Source: Arabidopsis thaliana (taxonomy: Eukaryota; Streptophyta; Magnoliopsida; Brassicales; Brassicaceae). Taken from it: a stretch of 64,000 nucleotides of DNA. The stretch is taken from positions 2,233,001 to 2,297,000 of the forward strand of contig NC_003075.7 in assembly GCF_000001735.4 (NCBI RefSeq), read 5' to 3'. The notes beneath the pieces were generated by a model. The model had not been told where the DNA came from and did no database searches. It saw only the letters and a list, made by a program, of their open reading frames with translations. Positions 53,043-64,000 of this stretch are shown in pieces. Both the position numbers and the translations under genes were made by a program. The first letter of the stretch is position 1; every line of letters begins with the position of its first letter.

Positions 53043-53696
53043 TAAGAGGGTATAGAGGATACACAACACGCTGATTTTGTTTGGAACGCGCCAAACAAAC
53101 GTTTTTTCTTTATTCTTATTAATAATAAATCTTTTAGAAGGATTTTATTATCTCGGCAATTATTTGATCTATTCTACCCTAATGATTAACCCCGACTAAG
53201 AACAAATCTAAGCCTAATCGCTCCTATGTTTCTTATCACACGCATGTGAAGAGGAGAGATTACAGACACCCACTTTCTAAGCTTTTGCTAAGCTTCGAAA
53301 GCTTTACACGTATGGCAATATTCTAGTGTGGTTAGGCGGCTCAATGCCTACTCATAGAATATTTATGCTATTCTCGCTAACCCTAATCCCTAGGATCTCC
53401 GAGAATCAATGAGCGGGATCTTTCTTGAATCGTCAAGCCTATTTCTTTTCCTTGTTCGAGATCCTCCTTGATATTCAAGCCTATCTCTTTCCTTGTTCGA
53501 GATCCTCCTTGATATTCAAGTTTATCTCTTTCCTTATTTGTTGAAAAAAATATTCATCAAATCTTCTCAACTGACTTTCGTCTTTAATTACCATGCCAAG
53601 TCAGCAAAGCTTCTTGGCACGTCACATCAACCACTCTAGCTCCGTCATGTCAGCTCATGCATCTATGTCAGCAACTTAGACGTTTAATGTAAATTT
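53043..53696 (-). repeat. 5' LTR of the outer Copia, first part (interrupted)
   Basis: Matches 46755 to about 47385, including the paired CTTGTTCGAGATCCTCCTTGA phrase. Interrupted at GATTT by the inner element; resumes at 55760-55835. Confidence 0.9.
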
Positions 53697-53994
53697 TGTT
53701 GGAAACTGAAGCCTCTTGTTACAAAGAACAAAACAAGTGTTTACTTGTTGTTCTGTTTCTTATGAAATACACAGAGCAAAAGAGAAACTGACTTTTATTG
53801 AATGGAGAACTTGTTCGTTTCATCACGATACAAAAGGTTTAAATAGAAAACAAATAGACACAACAAGTGAAGAGTTTTGTCTCTTTCTCTCTAAGATAAA
53901 CGGCACAACCTAATCTAAAAGTCACGACTCTAACAAACACCTTTTAATACAACATAATTATAACCTATAGACCAAACTCAATTATAAACTAACA
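53697..53994 (-). repeat. 3' LTR of the nested Copia
   Basis: 298 bp, about 97% identical by eye to 55463-55759; most differences are transitions. Confidence 0.92.
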
Positions 53995-54001
53995 TTCCCC
54001 C

Positions 54002-55392
54002 TTAATTGAGTTTCGGTCTTACTCCAAGCTTCCTCCTTAGTTCTTCGAACCTTGCCTTGTTTACTCCTTCTTCACTTGCTAGTAAAGCACTTGTGTTCGC
54101 CTTTATCCATCTCAATGGAAAACTCTTCTGCATCATCTTCATATCCAGTATCCTTCTTCCTTGAGGATCGTTGATGAGACATCTGTTGTCTTCAAATAAG
54201 ACTCTGTATCCCTTGGATACCATTTGAGAAACAGTCAACAGATTTCTTGCTAAACCCGGCACTAGAAACACCTCTTTGATGATCTTCTCTCATTGGCTTG
54301 TCATCACTTGGATATTTCCTTTTCCTGCCGTCATTACATGTTGACCATTCCCCACTTTGATCGGTACCTTTACACTTTGATCAAGAGTGATGAAGTATTT
54401 AACTTCCTTGGTCATATGGTTAGTGCATCCGCTGTCAACTAGCCATGTCTCATCATTCACGTTTGATGATGTTTCTTCTTCGACTGCACTGAACAGCATG
54501 TGATCCTCATCATCATTTGTTTCTTCTAGACTTAGATCCACTCGCTCGGTCCTTCTAAGTCTGCAGTTCTTTGCTAGATGTCCCGGTTTGTTACACACGA
54601 AACATCTTCTCTCATTGTTCCCCACTTGTTGCGAAAGAACACCTTTGTTCTTCTTCATCCAGCAATCACTCTCATTGTGATTTTTACGTTCGCAAACGTC
54701 ACACCATTTCCCAGCCTGCGTTTGACGCTTGTCTTCACGTTTGTTTTCTCCATAGAACGCTCCTTCCGTTGATCATTCGTCTCGCATCTCTACCCGCTTC
54801 TCGTGTGCTTTCAATGTGCCTATCAACTATGTTACGGACAACGAAGTCAGATCCTTCGTTTGCTTCATCATAGCCACTATGATGTCAAATCTTTTCGGAA
54901 GAGAAATTAGGATTTTTTGCACTATTTGATAGTCTGATTTCTCTTCTCCATGAACTCTCAGTTGATTTCCCATCTCAATCAACTTGGTCATGAAAGTGTT
55001 GATATTGTCACTTTCTTTCATCTTCAAATTCTCATACTCCCTTCTAAGAGATTGAAGCTTTATCATCCTGACTTGTGGTGATCCTTGAAATTCCAATACC
55101 AAGGCTTTCCAAGTGCGCTTGATGCAGGGGCGATTCTCGGAAATATGGAATCTGAGACGGCAGTTTGAAGAATTTGCAAAGCGGTTAGATCCTTTAAGGA
55201 TGCTGCTTCACATCGTGTCTTTTGTTGCACTGCTTCAGGGCTATGATCTCCTTCTGCGGGTGGTTTTGGAACTCCTTCGTCAACAATTTCCCACAGTTTC
55301 TTTGTCTGGAAAATTGTTTTCATCTTGATGCGCCAAAAACCATAATTCTCTTTGTTGAAGATTGGAGTCACAATGTGTGACACCATCTCCAT
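54002..55392 (-). pseudogene. gag-protease gene of the nested Copia, decayed
   Basis: On minus: KENYGFWRIKMKTIFQTKKL (55392-55063), frame change near 55100, then EFQGSPQVRMIKLQSLRREY and LISLPKRFDIIVAMM (to 54827), a stop, then a CCHC knuckle CFVCNKPGHLAKNC (about 54600), the protease motif WLVDSGCTNHMT, another stop near 54290, and FLVPGLARNLLTVSQMVSKG. The last ORF ends in LRRKLGVRPKLN right before the purine tract, so pol was deleted rather than merely mutated. Confidence 0.85.
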
Positions 55393-55462
55393 AACTCTCT
55401 CGTGTTTATTAAACTCTTTACTTGAAATGTTTGGCCCTTGAATCAGTAGGGCTCTGATACCA

Positions 55463-55759
55463 TGTTGGAAATTGAAGCCTCTTGTTACAAAGAAAAAACA
55501 AGTGTTTACTTGTTGTTCTGTTTCTTATGAGATACACAAAGCAAAAGAGAAACTGACTTTTATTGAATGGAGAACTTGTTCGTTTCATCACGATACAAAA
55601 AGTTTAAATAGAAAACAAATAGACACAATAAGTAAAGAGTTGTGTCTCTTTCTCTCTAAGATAAACGACACAACCTAATCTAAAAGTCACGACTCTAACA
55701 AACACCTTTTAATACAACATAATTATAACTTATAGACCAAACTCAATTATAAACTAACA
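55463..55759 (-). repeat. 5' LTR of the nested Copia
   Basis: 297 bp; abuts the tRNA-Met binding site at 55451-55462. Confidence 0.92.
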
Positions 55760-55835
55760 GATTTGATGCAGCTTCCTAATTTCCAACAGCTCCATGATGT
55801 TTATCAGCTCGTTGTTGTCAGAATCTGCATCTTCA
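55760..55835 (-). repeat. 5' LTR of the outer Copia, second part
   Basis: GATTTGATGCAGCTTCCTAA to GCATCTTCA, matching 47380-47455; restores the outer LTR after the nested insertion. Confidence 0.9.
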
Positions 55836-55840
55836 TAAAT

Positions 55841-56900
55841 TTATAATAAATATAAATATATAATGTATAACTGTATGTAGAACCGTATATTGTGGATCCG
55901 TGAATTGGTGGAAGAGTTGCTATTGCGGAATCGTCCAAGAAGCTATTCATAAAATCAATCACGAAAGAAAAAGAATTTGTTTTGCTATTATCTCTATATT
56001 GTGGGTAGCCATTTTTGGAATCTTTGAAAAATCAACCAATACGCATTTTCTCTCAGTTTGGAAGTTAACAAAGACGCGTTTTTTCAAGGTTTTGTGGGGA
56101 CTGGGGACCAAAAGTTCTTAATATGGGTTAACGTCTCACAGGTAATACCAAACATTTCATTTATTTGTGTTTTTCTATCACTATCTTTTCCACATTTTAG
56201 TATTTTACTATTACATATAATTTTTGACTAAGAAGTTGATTGTGAATGAGTCTGTACATCTTCCTAGAAATGATTATAAGTATATTATTTAATTTGTTAC
56301 TCCCTCTATTGTCATTTATTTGTAGTTTAAGTTTCAAGGTTTTGGCACAAATGAAATTATTTCGTTTTTTATTATTATCTTTTAATATAGTTAATTATCT
56401 ATTTAAAAACAATTCAACAAATTGAAAAAAAAGTTTTGTAGAATTTCTAAGAGTCAAAAATAATAAAATTTCCATTAAAAATTGAAAACAACAAATAAAA
56501 TGAAACTATTTGTTTTTGCTTAAACAACACTTCTTAAAAAACAGAGGAACCATTGTAAAATAGATTTTTCCCAACACAAATCGAAAACGTAACTTATATA
56601 ATCTCTATATTTTTAGTAATTCAGCGACTTATCATTTCATTGTTAACTATTTTTCACTGACATGTTTCTCGTTATATAAAAGTCTCTGTTTATGTCAATG
56701 GTCGTATGTGAATGGTTCATGTATTATGCAAAACTGTTTATGATAATATTGCCGGGGAAAAAAAACTGCCATGTTTCATTTTTTTACTAGTTATTACATT
56801 TGATTATTATCAACCAACTTACCATTGAAAGATAACTTGTGATTATTATTTACAGTAACGAAGAAAATTAGGCCATATTTTGTTTTCTTTTTGGAACCTT
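55841..56900. other. Non-coding intergenic DNA
   Basis: AT-rich, no gene recognised. A small ORF at 55900-56121 has no known domain. Confidence 0.45.
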
Positions 56901-56906
56901 TCAAAT

Positions 56907-56930
56907 GTCAAAGCTGGTAGGCTATATAAA
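56907..56930 (+). promoter_or_regulatory. Probable core promoter of the CRK at 57045
   Basis: TATATAAA at 56923-56930, about 115 bp before the ATG, with one GTCAA core at 56907-56911. The paired W-box arrangement seen at the other copy is not present here. Confidence 0.4.
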
Positions 56931-57044
56931 TATAAACAAAGCTCAAAAATTTATTACTATACTTAACAGTAACGAAGTAGACTACTTCAAGTAGTACATC
57001 AAAAAAAAAAAAACCAAAGAAGTTGTTATCTTTAACAAACAAAA

Positions 57045-59717
57045 ATGGGAAAATGCTCTGCTTTGATGATATTCCTCTCTTCTTCTCTTCTACTTGTCCT
57101 TCAAACACTCCATGTTGTTAACGCGGTCAAATGTTTCGGAAACTCCTTCAACGGTAACAGCAGCACCTTCGCTCAGAATCGCCAGAAACTGTTCCCTACT
57201 CTTGCTGACAAAGTCATCATCAACGACGGATTCTACAACGCTTCACTCGGCCAAGATCCCGACAAAGTTTACGCTCTTGTCAGCTGCGCAAGAGGCTACG
57301 ACCAAGACGCTTGTTACAATTGTGTCCAATCATTGACTCAGAACACACTAACAGATTGTCGAAGCCGTAGGGATTCGTTCATATGGGGAGGCAATGACGA
57401 TGTAACTTGTCTTGTACGTTCCTCAAACCAGTCTACTTTTGGGAGCGTCCAGCTTAAACCTCCTGTTGTATGGCCAAGTCCAGATACTATAGAGTCATCT
57501 AAAAACATAACCCTTTTCAAACAACAGTGGGAAGAAATGGTTAATCGGACCCTAGAGGCTGCCACGAAAGCTGAAGGTTCCTCGGTGCTTAAGTACTATA
57601 AGGCCGAAAAAGCGGGTTTCACCGAGTTTCCAGATGTTTACATGCTGATGCAATGCACACCCGACTTAAGTTCACGAGATTGCAAGCAATGTTTGGGAGA
57701 TTGCGTGATGTACTTTAGAAAAGACTATATGGGAAGAAAAGGAGGCATGGCTAGTCTTCCAAGCTGTTATTTCAGGTGGGATCTATATTCTTTCCATAAT
57801 GCTTTTGATAATGTAACAAGAGTTCCTGCGCCTCCTCCTCGACCTCATGCTCAGGAAAAGGAGAGCTGCATAACAGTAAAAAAAGGTAACACAAATTATT
57901 TTAGCTTTCATTTAGAGCTCAAAAGAGCCAATTTTGAGGAATATTGTTTACATAAGTGACATGAAGCGGTTTGGTATGAACTTTTCGTGCCAAATTGTTA
58001 TTATGATTAAGAGGTTAATTCTTAGACAAAGGGTTGGTAATTTGCAGGGAAAAGCATTGGGTATGGCGGAATTATCGCAATAGTTGTGGTGTTTACTTTC
58101 ATTAATCTTTTGGTGTTTATTGGCTTTATCAAAGTCTATGCACGGAGGGGAAAATTAAATAATGGTAAGTGTAACTTGCTTCAATCAAGCTTATGATGTA
58201 GAGAGTAAGGCTTATGGATTTTTTGTTTTTTTAGTTGGTAGTGCAGAATACTCTGATTCTGATGGTCAATTCATGTTACGGTTTGATCTTGGTATGATCG
58301 TAATGGCAACTGATGACTTCTCCTCTGAAAATACGCTTGGCCAAGGTGGATTTGGTACGGTTTATAAGGTAATAATAAACTTTTTCCTTAATGATGAGTT
58401 CTTGATCAACATTGGTCTTTTATGAGTAAATAGATATCTTGAGAATGGGTTTCAGGGGACATTCCCAAACGGGCAAGAGGTAGCGGTCAAGAGACTAACA
58501 AAAGGATCAGGACAAGGAGATATGGAGTTTAAGAATGAGGTTTCACTCTTGACAAGACTCCAACATAAGAATCTTGTTAAGCTTCTTGGGTTCTGTAATG
58601 AGGGAGATGAAGAGATTCTTGTCTACGAGTTTGTCCCCAACTCAAGTCTTGATCACTTTATCTTTGGTGAGCCTTCGAAAGACAGCTGCCAAGTTGGATA
58701 GATTTAGAACTTTTAGCAAACTAAATGTTTCTTTGAACTCTGCAGATGAAGATAAGCGTTCTCTTCTTACATGGGAGGTGAGGTTCAGAATTATAGAAGG
58801 CATTGCTCGAGGTCTTCTCTATCTCCATGAAGATTCTCAGCTGAAGATTATTCACAGAGACTTGAAGGCAAGCAACATACTTTTAGACGCTGAGATGAAC
58901 CCTAAAGTTGCGGATTTCGGGACTGCGAGGTTGTTCGACTCCGACGAGACTCGAGCTGAAACAAAAAGAATAGCTGGAACCCGGTAAGAAATATATCAAT
59001 CAAATTTGATGACACATTTCAAATGCTCTGTTTTGAAAACAGAGTCCATGAATTAATGCTATTGGTTTGCATATATGCAGTGGATATATGGCTCCTGAGT
59101 ACTTGAATCATGGACAAATCTCAGCTAAATCTGACGTTTATAGCTTCGGTGTTATGCTTCTAGAGATGATTAGTGGTGAAAGAAACAATAGCTTCGAAGG
59201 AGAAGGACTTGCAGCTTTTGTAAGCTTCTTCACAATTTTTTTTTTTTTTGAATAGCTGGAGGTTTTGGGCCGAAGCCCGTAATCCCCCCAGGACCGAAAC
59301 CACAGCATGTAATATTAGTTTCGTTCCAAGCGTTACTCGAACCGGCGACCTTAAGCTTCTTCACATATCAGTTTTTGTTTTTCTATCTTCAAAACTTTAT
59401 CCCGAAAGTAAGAACTTATGTTTTTGGTGTAGGCATGGAAAAGATGGGTTGAAGGAAAGCCTGAGATTATAATTGATCCGTTCTTAATAGAGAATCCAAG
59501 AAATGAGATCATCAAGTTGATCCAAATTGGTTTGTTGTGTGTTCAAGAGAATTCAACAAAGAGACCAACCATGAGCTCTGTAATAATTTGGCTTGGCAGT
59601 GAGACTATCATCATTCCTTTACCTAAAGCTCCTGCTTTCACTTGGATTCGATCCCAATCTGAAAGTGGTGCAATGTCATTGAGCGACGATGTCTTCACGG
59701 AGTTGAGTTGTCGTTGA
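57045..59717 (+). CDS. CRK29-like: Cysteine-rich receptor-like kinase, complete
   Basis: Predicted plasma-membrane receptor kinase, 654 aa. Exons 57045-57885, 58048-58164, 58235-58368, 58456-58666, 58746-58983, 59081-59219, 59433-59717; all GT-AG, frame intact. Signal peptide about 1-27 ([19 protein letters not shown]); DUF26 motifs [13 protein letters not shown] and [13 protein letters not shown]; membrane span [20 protein letters not shown]; kinase [50 protein letters not shown]; end [10 protein letters not shown]. The kinase is nearly identical to that at 26580 while the ectodomain has clearly diverged, as expected where the ligand-sensing part evolves faster. From memory the pair equals CRK28/CRK29; A. 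thaliana has them adjacent. Shares the intron 6 SINE with its sister. Confidence 0.96.
59235..59351 (-). mobile_element. 5'-truncated SINE remnant in CRK intron 6
   Basis: Same element as at 28706 but longer: box-B-like GGTTCGAGTAACGC, ends in a 12-13-base A-tail (T-run on plus). Flanked by TAAGCTTCTTCACA at 59221-59234 and 59352-59365, a perfect 14-bp target duplication. Confidence 0.8.
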
Positions 59718-60760
59718 GATATACATCAGTTAATCAAAATATTTGAATATTTTTTAATATCAAACTCCATTAATCTGCAAATTTGTTAGTAAATCGCATA
59801 ATCTTGGATTCGAACTTTAGACTTCTTTGGTGTAAAGGCTTTATTAACTCTTGATTAACCTTTGGGCCAAGAGGGTTTTCGCGTCCAGTTTTGTTTTAAA
59901 ACTATTTTCACCAATATTAATTAATATTATAGAGGTAAGAAATAAATAAACTTAAAATGTTGCACATATAAATATGATTTAATAATAACTGAAATATCTT
60001 ATAAATCTCAATTAGGAGAAGATAATAAATCTTTTCTTAACAATCAGATAAAATATCAGTTCTTAATTTCAGTTACTTTATTCTGATATATCTTACTCTA
60101 AATAGAATTATAAAGAAGTTTTTTTCTTTCTTTTTGTTAAAACAAATATTATAATATAACAATTGTTTTTAAGTATTTTCACATTAATTCCCAAAACAAA
60201 ATATATCACGTACCTAATATAGTTCTCCCTAATATATTTCTTCTAAATGACCAATAAATTTCAAAGTTGATTTTAATTTTACATGACCAATAGAGTGAGG
60301 ATAAAAAATCTTTTCTGACCAATCAAATTCCTGATTTTAGCCACTCTACTTGATTCTTATCTTAGTATGAACATATATATAAGGAAGTTTTTTTTTTGTT
60401 GTTGAAAATATAATATAAGGAATTTTCCTTGATATTTTCAGAATTCCCAAATAAGAGTATATCTATGTACCTAATATAGTTCTTTCTAATATATTTTTCT
60501 AAATATATACCTAAACAAAATCTAGTGCAGCCGAATATTGTCAAAGACTCAAAGTTGCTTTCAATTTTGTAATAGAAATATTTTATATAAATAATATTTC
60601 CCCCAAATAGCATGGATGCAAAATCACATAATAGCATTATAAATAGAATACCATAAAATATTGTTCAGTTTTTATTTTTCTTATCCCATTATATATATGA
60701 GATAAGCATTACATAAAATAGAGAGCAAGCATAAAAAAAAAGATAGAAACCAAACTCCTC
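59718..60760. other. Non-coding 3' flank with two copies of a 300-bp unit
   Basis: The words TTAATTTCAG/GATTTTAGCCAC, AAGAAGTTTTTTT and ACCTAATATAGTTCT recur in order at 59990-60240 and 60290-60540. No coding sequence. Confidence 0.5.
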
Positions 60761-61906
60761 TTAGTACTTGCGACCAAGAGTGAGTTCAAGGGACAATTCT
60801 TCTTCACCAGTTGCACCACCAACAACAACAACATCATTGCCTCTGTTTTCATTTAGTCCAACCTGCCATAAAATATACATTAATCTAGTTTCATAGGCAT
60901 CAAATCAACATGTTGATAATCATGCATGATATTTAGTAATATAAAAATTACAAAAGGAAAAAAAAATTACCTTTGAAGATTGATCTAGAGACTTGTTACT
61001 TGATCCCAAAACTGGGGTTATCTTCTCAGTATTATCCAGTTGTAGCCTAGAAGAAATTGAAAAAGAAGATTGTTTTACTCACGAAACCAAAAAACGATTA
61101 ATTATATGAAAAACTAAGTTGATACATGAACATAAGAACCTTTGTTGATTTTGGATAAATTGGGTAGCACGTTCATAGATTTGAAGATATTGCTGAGATT
61201 GCCTCTGTGTCATCTCCCGCATCATTTTTATTTCTGTCAAAGGATTGGAGGTGCATAATTATGAATAAACGGATATAAACTTCACTATGCATTATGTTGA
61301 AAATCTAAATATTCCTTATGCAAAGTTACACGACAAACATATTTATTAAAATTTAATTTAAAATGTAAGATAGTTATTTTACCTTTACTAGATTCTTCTT
61401 TCTTTTTGTTCCTATACATCTATTGAAAGTAAAAAAATAAAAAATAATTCAGTACTTGCCATCTTAGATAGTATATGTTTTGTAGATAAGTTTTATACAC
61501 TATATAATTATAAAGACCTGGAGATGACTTTTGACATGTGATATTGTGAGGTCTCTCACACCCATAAGACTCAAAATTCTCTTAGGAGTTGCACCTGCAA
61601 ATTTAAGGAGAACAATAATATCGACTATAGTGAATTAATCTAAAAAAGGATATAAAGAGAACATTAATCATGGAAAGGTCTTAAAAGGAAAAAAAAGATT
61701 GTTGATTTCAATGACAATTTTTTTTTCTTTGAATTTATTTCAGAAGAATCGTCTTGTTATAGTTTTGCGATATGGAAAGAAAACCGCTTACTCTCTTCGC
61801 CACCGAGTTTTTCAATAACTTGAATAAAACGGATATCAAGATCGTCGGTCCAGTGCATTCGCGGATTGTCTGACCTAATGTAAGATCTAACCATCGGATC
61901 TTGCAT
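60761..61906 (-). CDS. Small GARP/MYB-like transcription factor with EAR-type C terminus
   Basis: Nuclear DNA-binding protein of 166 aa, probably a repressor. Exons on minus: 61906-61792, 61594-61518, 61419-61383, 61233-61140, 61046-60971, 60862-60761; every intron GT-AG, total 501 bp in frame. The GARP domain begins MHWTDDLDIRFIQVIEKLGG, continues ATPKRILSLMGVRDLTISHV and KSHLQ, followed by basic MYRNKKKEESSK, a Gln-rich helix MMREMTQRQSQQYLQIYE, LGSSNKSLDQSSK, and EEELSLELTLGRKY, whose LSLELTLG fits the LxLxL EAR motif. The third helix (ISHVKSHLQ) is the GARP signature. Lies tail-to-tail with the CRK29-like gene about 1 kb away; same arrangement in the duplicate. Confidence 0.85.
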
Positions 61907-63900
61907 TTTTTTTATCTCTCGTAAAATTTTTAGTTTGATAATATTGAGAGTGTGCACCAATTATTTATAGAAAAATTATATGGAAAAGAATATTAATATT
62001 TATTTCCCAAAAATAACCTAAGAAACAAATATTTAGAGCTAGTAAATGTTATTGTTGTCACGTGTAATTTATCATTTAAATATTTCTGTAAAAAGGATAT
62101 ATAAAATCGCATTTTAAGAAATATTTATTTTCTTGACAGCTCCATGTGTTCTTTTCTCTAATAATAATATTTATAATAAATTTTAAAATAAAAAGTTAAT
62201 ACTACTAGATTTGTTTCAATTTTATTCTAAGAATAATTCTATCTATGCTTGATATTTATATAAATAAACAAAGAACAATCCAAAACTAATTTATGGCATA
62301 AAGCCTTAATGCTTATTATTATCATTTTGAACCAAATGATATAAATAACTTAAAAACATCCCAAACAAATATGAATTATATATGTCATTATATTAATATA
62401 AATTAGTTGTAGACGATAGAAATAATATATTCTTATTAGATTAAAAAATTCTGAAATTTAGTTTTTATAAATGATTATGCTATATAAGTAGTTTTCATTT
62501 ATTTTTTTTCTGATTTCTCAAGTAATTACTCGATACAAGTTAGTATAAACGCAGTCGATCCAGAAGGACCAAAGATACTCTAAGGATTTCCAAGACTCAT
62601 TTTTAGCTAGCGCGAAAAGGTTGTTTGTTTGGATTTTCAGATTGTAAATAAAAATTGCAAATAATTTAAAGATCAACTTATGAATTAAAGACATTGTGCT
62701 ATAGGGTATTTCAGATATCAATGAATAATGAAAACATTAGACAAGGAATTCAACCATGAAGCATCGGGCTTGAACATGAACACAAATTTAGACTAAGTCT
62801 CTCTTAAGACATTAATCATTATATTTAACTATGCAACTACTAAACTCTTGTTTTTAATTTTCTAGTCAAATCCGTATTAGAATTAGGTTCATTCGGTTCA
62901 CAATGCATTCTAACATAAACTCTCATTGGTTAGAAATACATTGCTCAATTTACATTTGTTCAGACAGTCTATCAAACATTTTTGATGCATAGAAAAATCT
63001 AGAATCTAAAACAGAGTGTTCGATCTTTTTCTAGCATTAAGAACAAGTGAATCAAAGAACTTAAGGATTAAAAACTCAAGAAAACAATCAAACCATCAAT
63101 TCATTGAATCTCCTACTTAGAACCCTAAAACCCAACTAAAGGACTATTTACTCATAGCAAAAGGAATAACACAAAGAGATGAAGAAGACATAATAGATTA
63201 CTAAACAATAAAAGAAAAGGGATTAGAAATATTTTCCAAAGTATCAAAGAGGATGAATCTCTAGAATCCCAATAGGGGAATAAAAAATTAGGTCTCAAAA
63301 ACCCTGCTCTATAAAATGAAAAATAAAACTGCTTAAGGAAGACCGAAACTGGGCATCAGGTAGTTGCCTGATGAGATTTGCGTGATGTCATTCCCCAAAA
63401 GATTTTTAGGCAAGAAAACGAAACTGGGCACAAGTAGTTGCATGATAAAATTTGCATGATGTCATTTTCCAACAGAGTTGTCTTGAATCACCAATTTTTC
63501 ATTTCTTCTCCGAACTCTTGGTTTTGATACAAAAACGCCTCCAACTCCATCATTGCTTCCTAAAACCTGTAAAGACTCAATCAAGGACTGGAAGACTCTA
63601 AAAACATACTTTGACTCTATAAAATAATGATTTAAGAAAGAAAACAAAGACTCAAAACCGATAAAAATAAAACATATCATTTTCATCGAAATTATAAGTA
63701 GTTTTCATATACAGGGAAATCTTTAAAAATTAATACTTCAATTTATAGTGATTATTGATTTAAAAAATAATACTTCAATTAATTTATAGAGACGGAGGTT
63801 ATTTTAATTACTTCATAAATTAATAATCACTATACAATAATACTTCATAATTTATAGGATTTTCAAAAATATTATTATCTTATCTTCTCATTGAATTATG
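61907..63900. other. Non-coding DNA
   Basis: To about 62720 it matches the duplicate upstream of the first GARP gene. 63345-63475 holds two tandem copies of a roughly 72-bp unit beginning GAAACTGGGCA and containing GATGTCATT. 63720-63850 has an AT-rich inverted repeat (ATAGTGATTATT and its complement). No gene recognised. Confidence 0.45.
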
Positions 63901-63904
63901 TTAA

Positions 63905-63977
63905 ACATTGCAATCTTTTGCTAACATTTATGCATCCCATGAAGGGTGGCATACATTTTAGCAAAAGATTGCAATGT
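63905..63977. repeat. Near-perfect inverted repeat (hairpin)
   Basis: Arms 63905-63933 and 63949-63977, 29 bases each with two mismatches (ACATTGCAATCTTTTGCTAA against its complement), loop of 15 bases that itself has CCC/GGG. Could be the end of a foldback element continuing past the window, or a small-RNA precursor. No target duplication can be judged at the edge. Confidence 0.8.
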
Positions 63978-64000
63978 GAAGGTAGTTGGCATACATTTTA

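Larger units (their letters stand above)
53697..55759 (-). mobile_element. Small nested Copia-type element with gag-protease only
   Basis: A 2,063-bp element with LTRs 53697-53994 and 55463-55759, both with TG...CA ends (TGTTAG...CCAACA on minus), a binding site TGGTATCAGAGC inside the right LTR (55451-55462) and a purine tract AATTAAGGGGGAA beside the left one. Flanking AATTT (53692-53696) and GATTT (55760-55764) mark the insertion point in the outer LTR, one base changed. Only gag and a protease-region ORF lie between; integrase, reverse transcriptase and RNase H are absent. By eye the two LTRs differ at about nine positions plus one indel. Confidence 0.9.
46755..55835 (-). mobile_element. 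Sirevirus-like Copia LTR retrotransposon, decayed, host of a nested element
   Basis: Minus orientation. 3' LTR 46755-47455 and 5' LTR 53043-55835 (the latter split by the inner element). Both LTRs begin TGAAGATGC on minus. Primer-binding site TGGTATCAGAGC (initiator tRNA-Met type) abuts the 5' LTR at 53029-53040. Gag with UBN2-type domain, a gap where integrase and most reverse transcriptase should be, an RNase H end, then an extra ORF and several polypurine tracts before the 3' LTR. Flanks TAGAT (46750-46754) and TAAAT (55836-55840) could be a 5-bp target duplication with one G-to-A change. The LTR end next to the binding site reads ..TCTTA rather than ..CA. Confidence 0.85.
56900..62810. 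repeat. Segmental duplication, copy 2 (CRK + GARP module)
   Basis: Collinear with 26400-36183 without the two large inserts and without the microsatellite. Confidence 0.85.

Overview
This is nuclear DNA of a flowering plant. It is AT-rich, its genes have many short GT-AG introns, and it carries LTR retrotransposons, Mutator-like elements (MULEs), a MITE and SINEs. The gene content, mainly cysteine-rich receptor-like kinases (CRKs) very close to the Arabidopsis CRK26-CRK29 clade as I remember it, points to Brassicaceae, Arabidopsis or a near relative. It is not a simple copy of the A. thaliana arrangement as I recall it, because the two most similar CRKs are separated by about 28 kb of mostly transposon sequence. 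No database search was possible, so orthology names are recollection.

Layout. 1-1638: 5' part of a minus-strand CRK that runs off the left edge. 1639-5410: intergenic, with a degraded MULE N-terminal fragment and a tRNA-derived SINE. 5411-7767 and 9116-11656: two complete plus-strand CRKs. 12566-23843: an 11.26-kb compound MULE bounded by a perfect 9-bp target duplication and degenerate terminal inverted repeats. It carries a decayed mudrA-type transposase (plus strand) and three minus-strand passengers: an F-box-like fragment, a GRF zinc-finger/coiled-coil/membrane protein, and a DUF1985-Ulp1 protease-like gene. 23844-26579: MITE-like elements. 26580-29138: CRK28-like gene. 32565-33790: small GARP/MYB-like transcription-factor gene on minus. 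36183-36277: (TC)n microsatellite. 37375-44975: remains of a second Ulp1/mudrA MULE, in opposite arrangement and missing its right end. 46755-55835: a Sirevirus-like Copia retrotransposon (minus) whose right LTR is split by a small gag-protease-only Copia element (53697-55759). 57045-59717: CRK29-like gene. 60761-61906: second GARP gene on minus. The rest, to 64000, is non-coding and ends in a near-perfect hairpin.

The central evolutionary event is a direct segmental duplication of a CRK + GARP module (about 26.4-36.2 kb and 56.9-62.8 kb). Both CRKs carry the same SINE remnant with its target duplication in intron 6, so the SINE predates the duplication. The first copy later gained an unidentified 1.5-kb insert, a further non-coding insert, a long microsatellite and a defective last splice donor in its GARP gene. 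MULE and Copia sequences now lie between the two copies. The CRKs are probably plasma-membrane receptor kinases of immunity and oxidative-stress signalling. The GARP proteins are probably small DNA-binding repressors; only the second copy keeps a C-terminal EAR-type motif under normal splicing.
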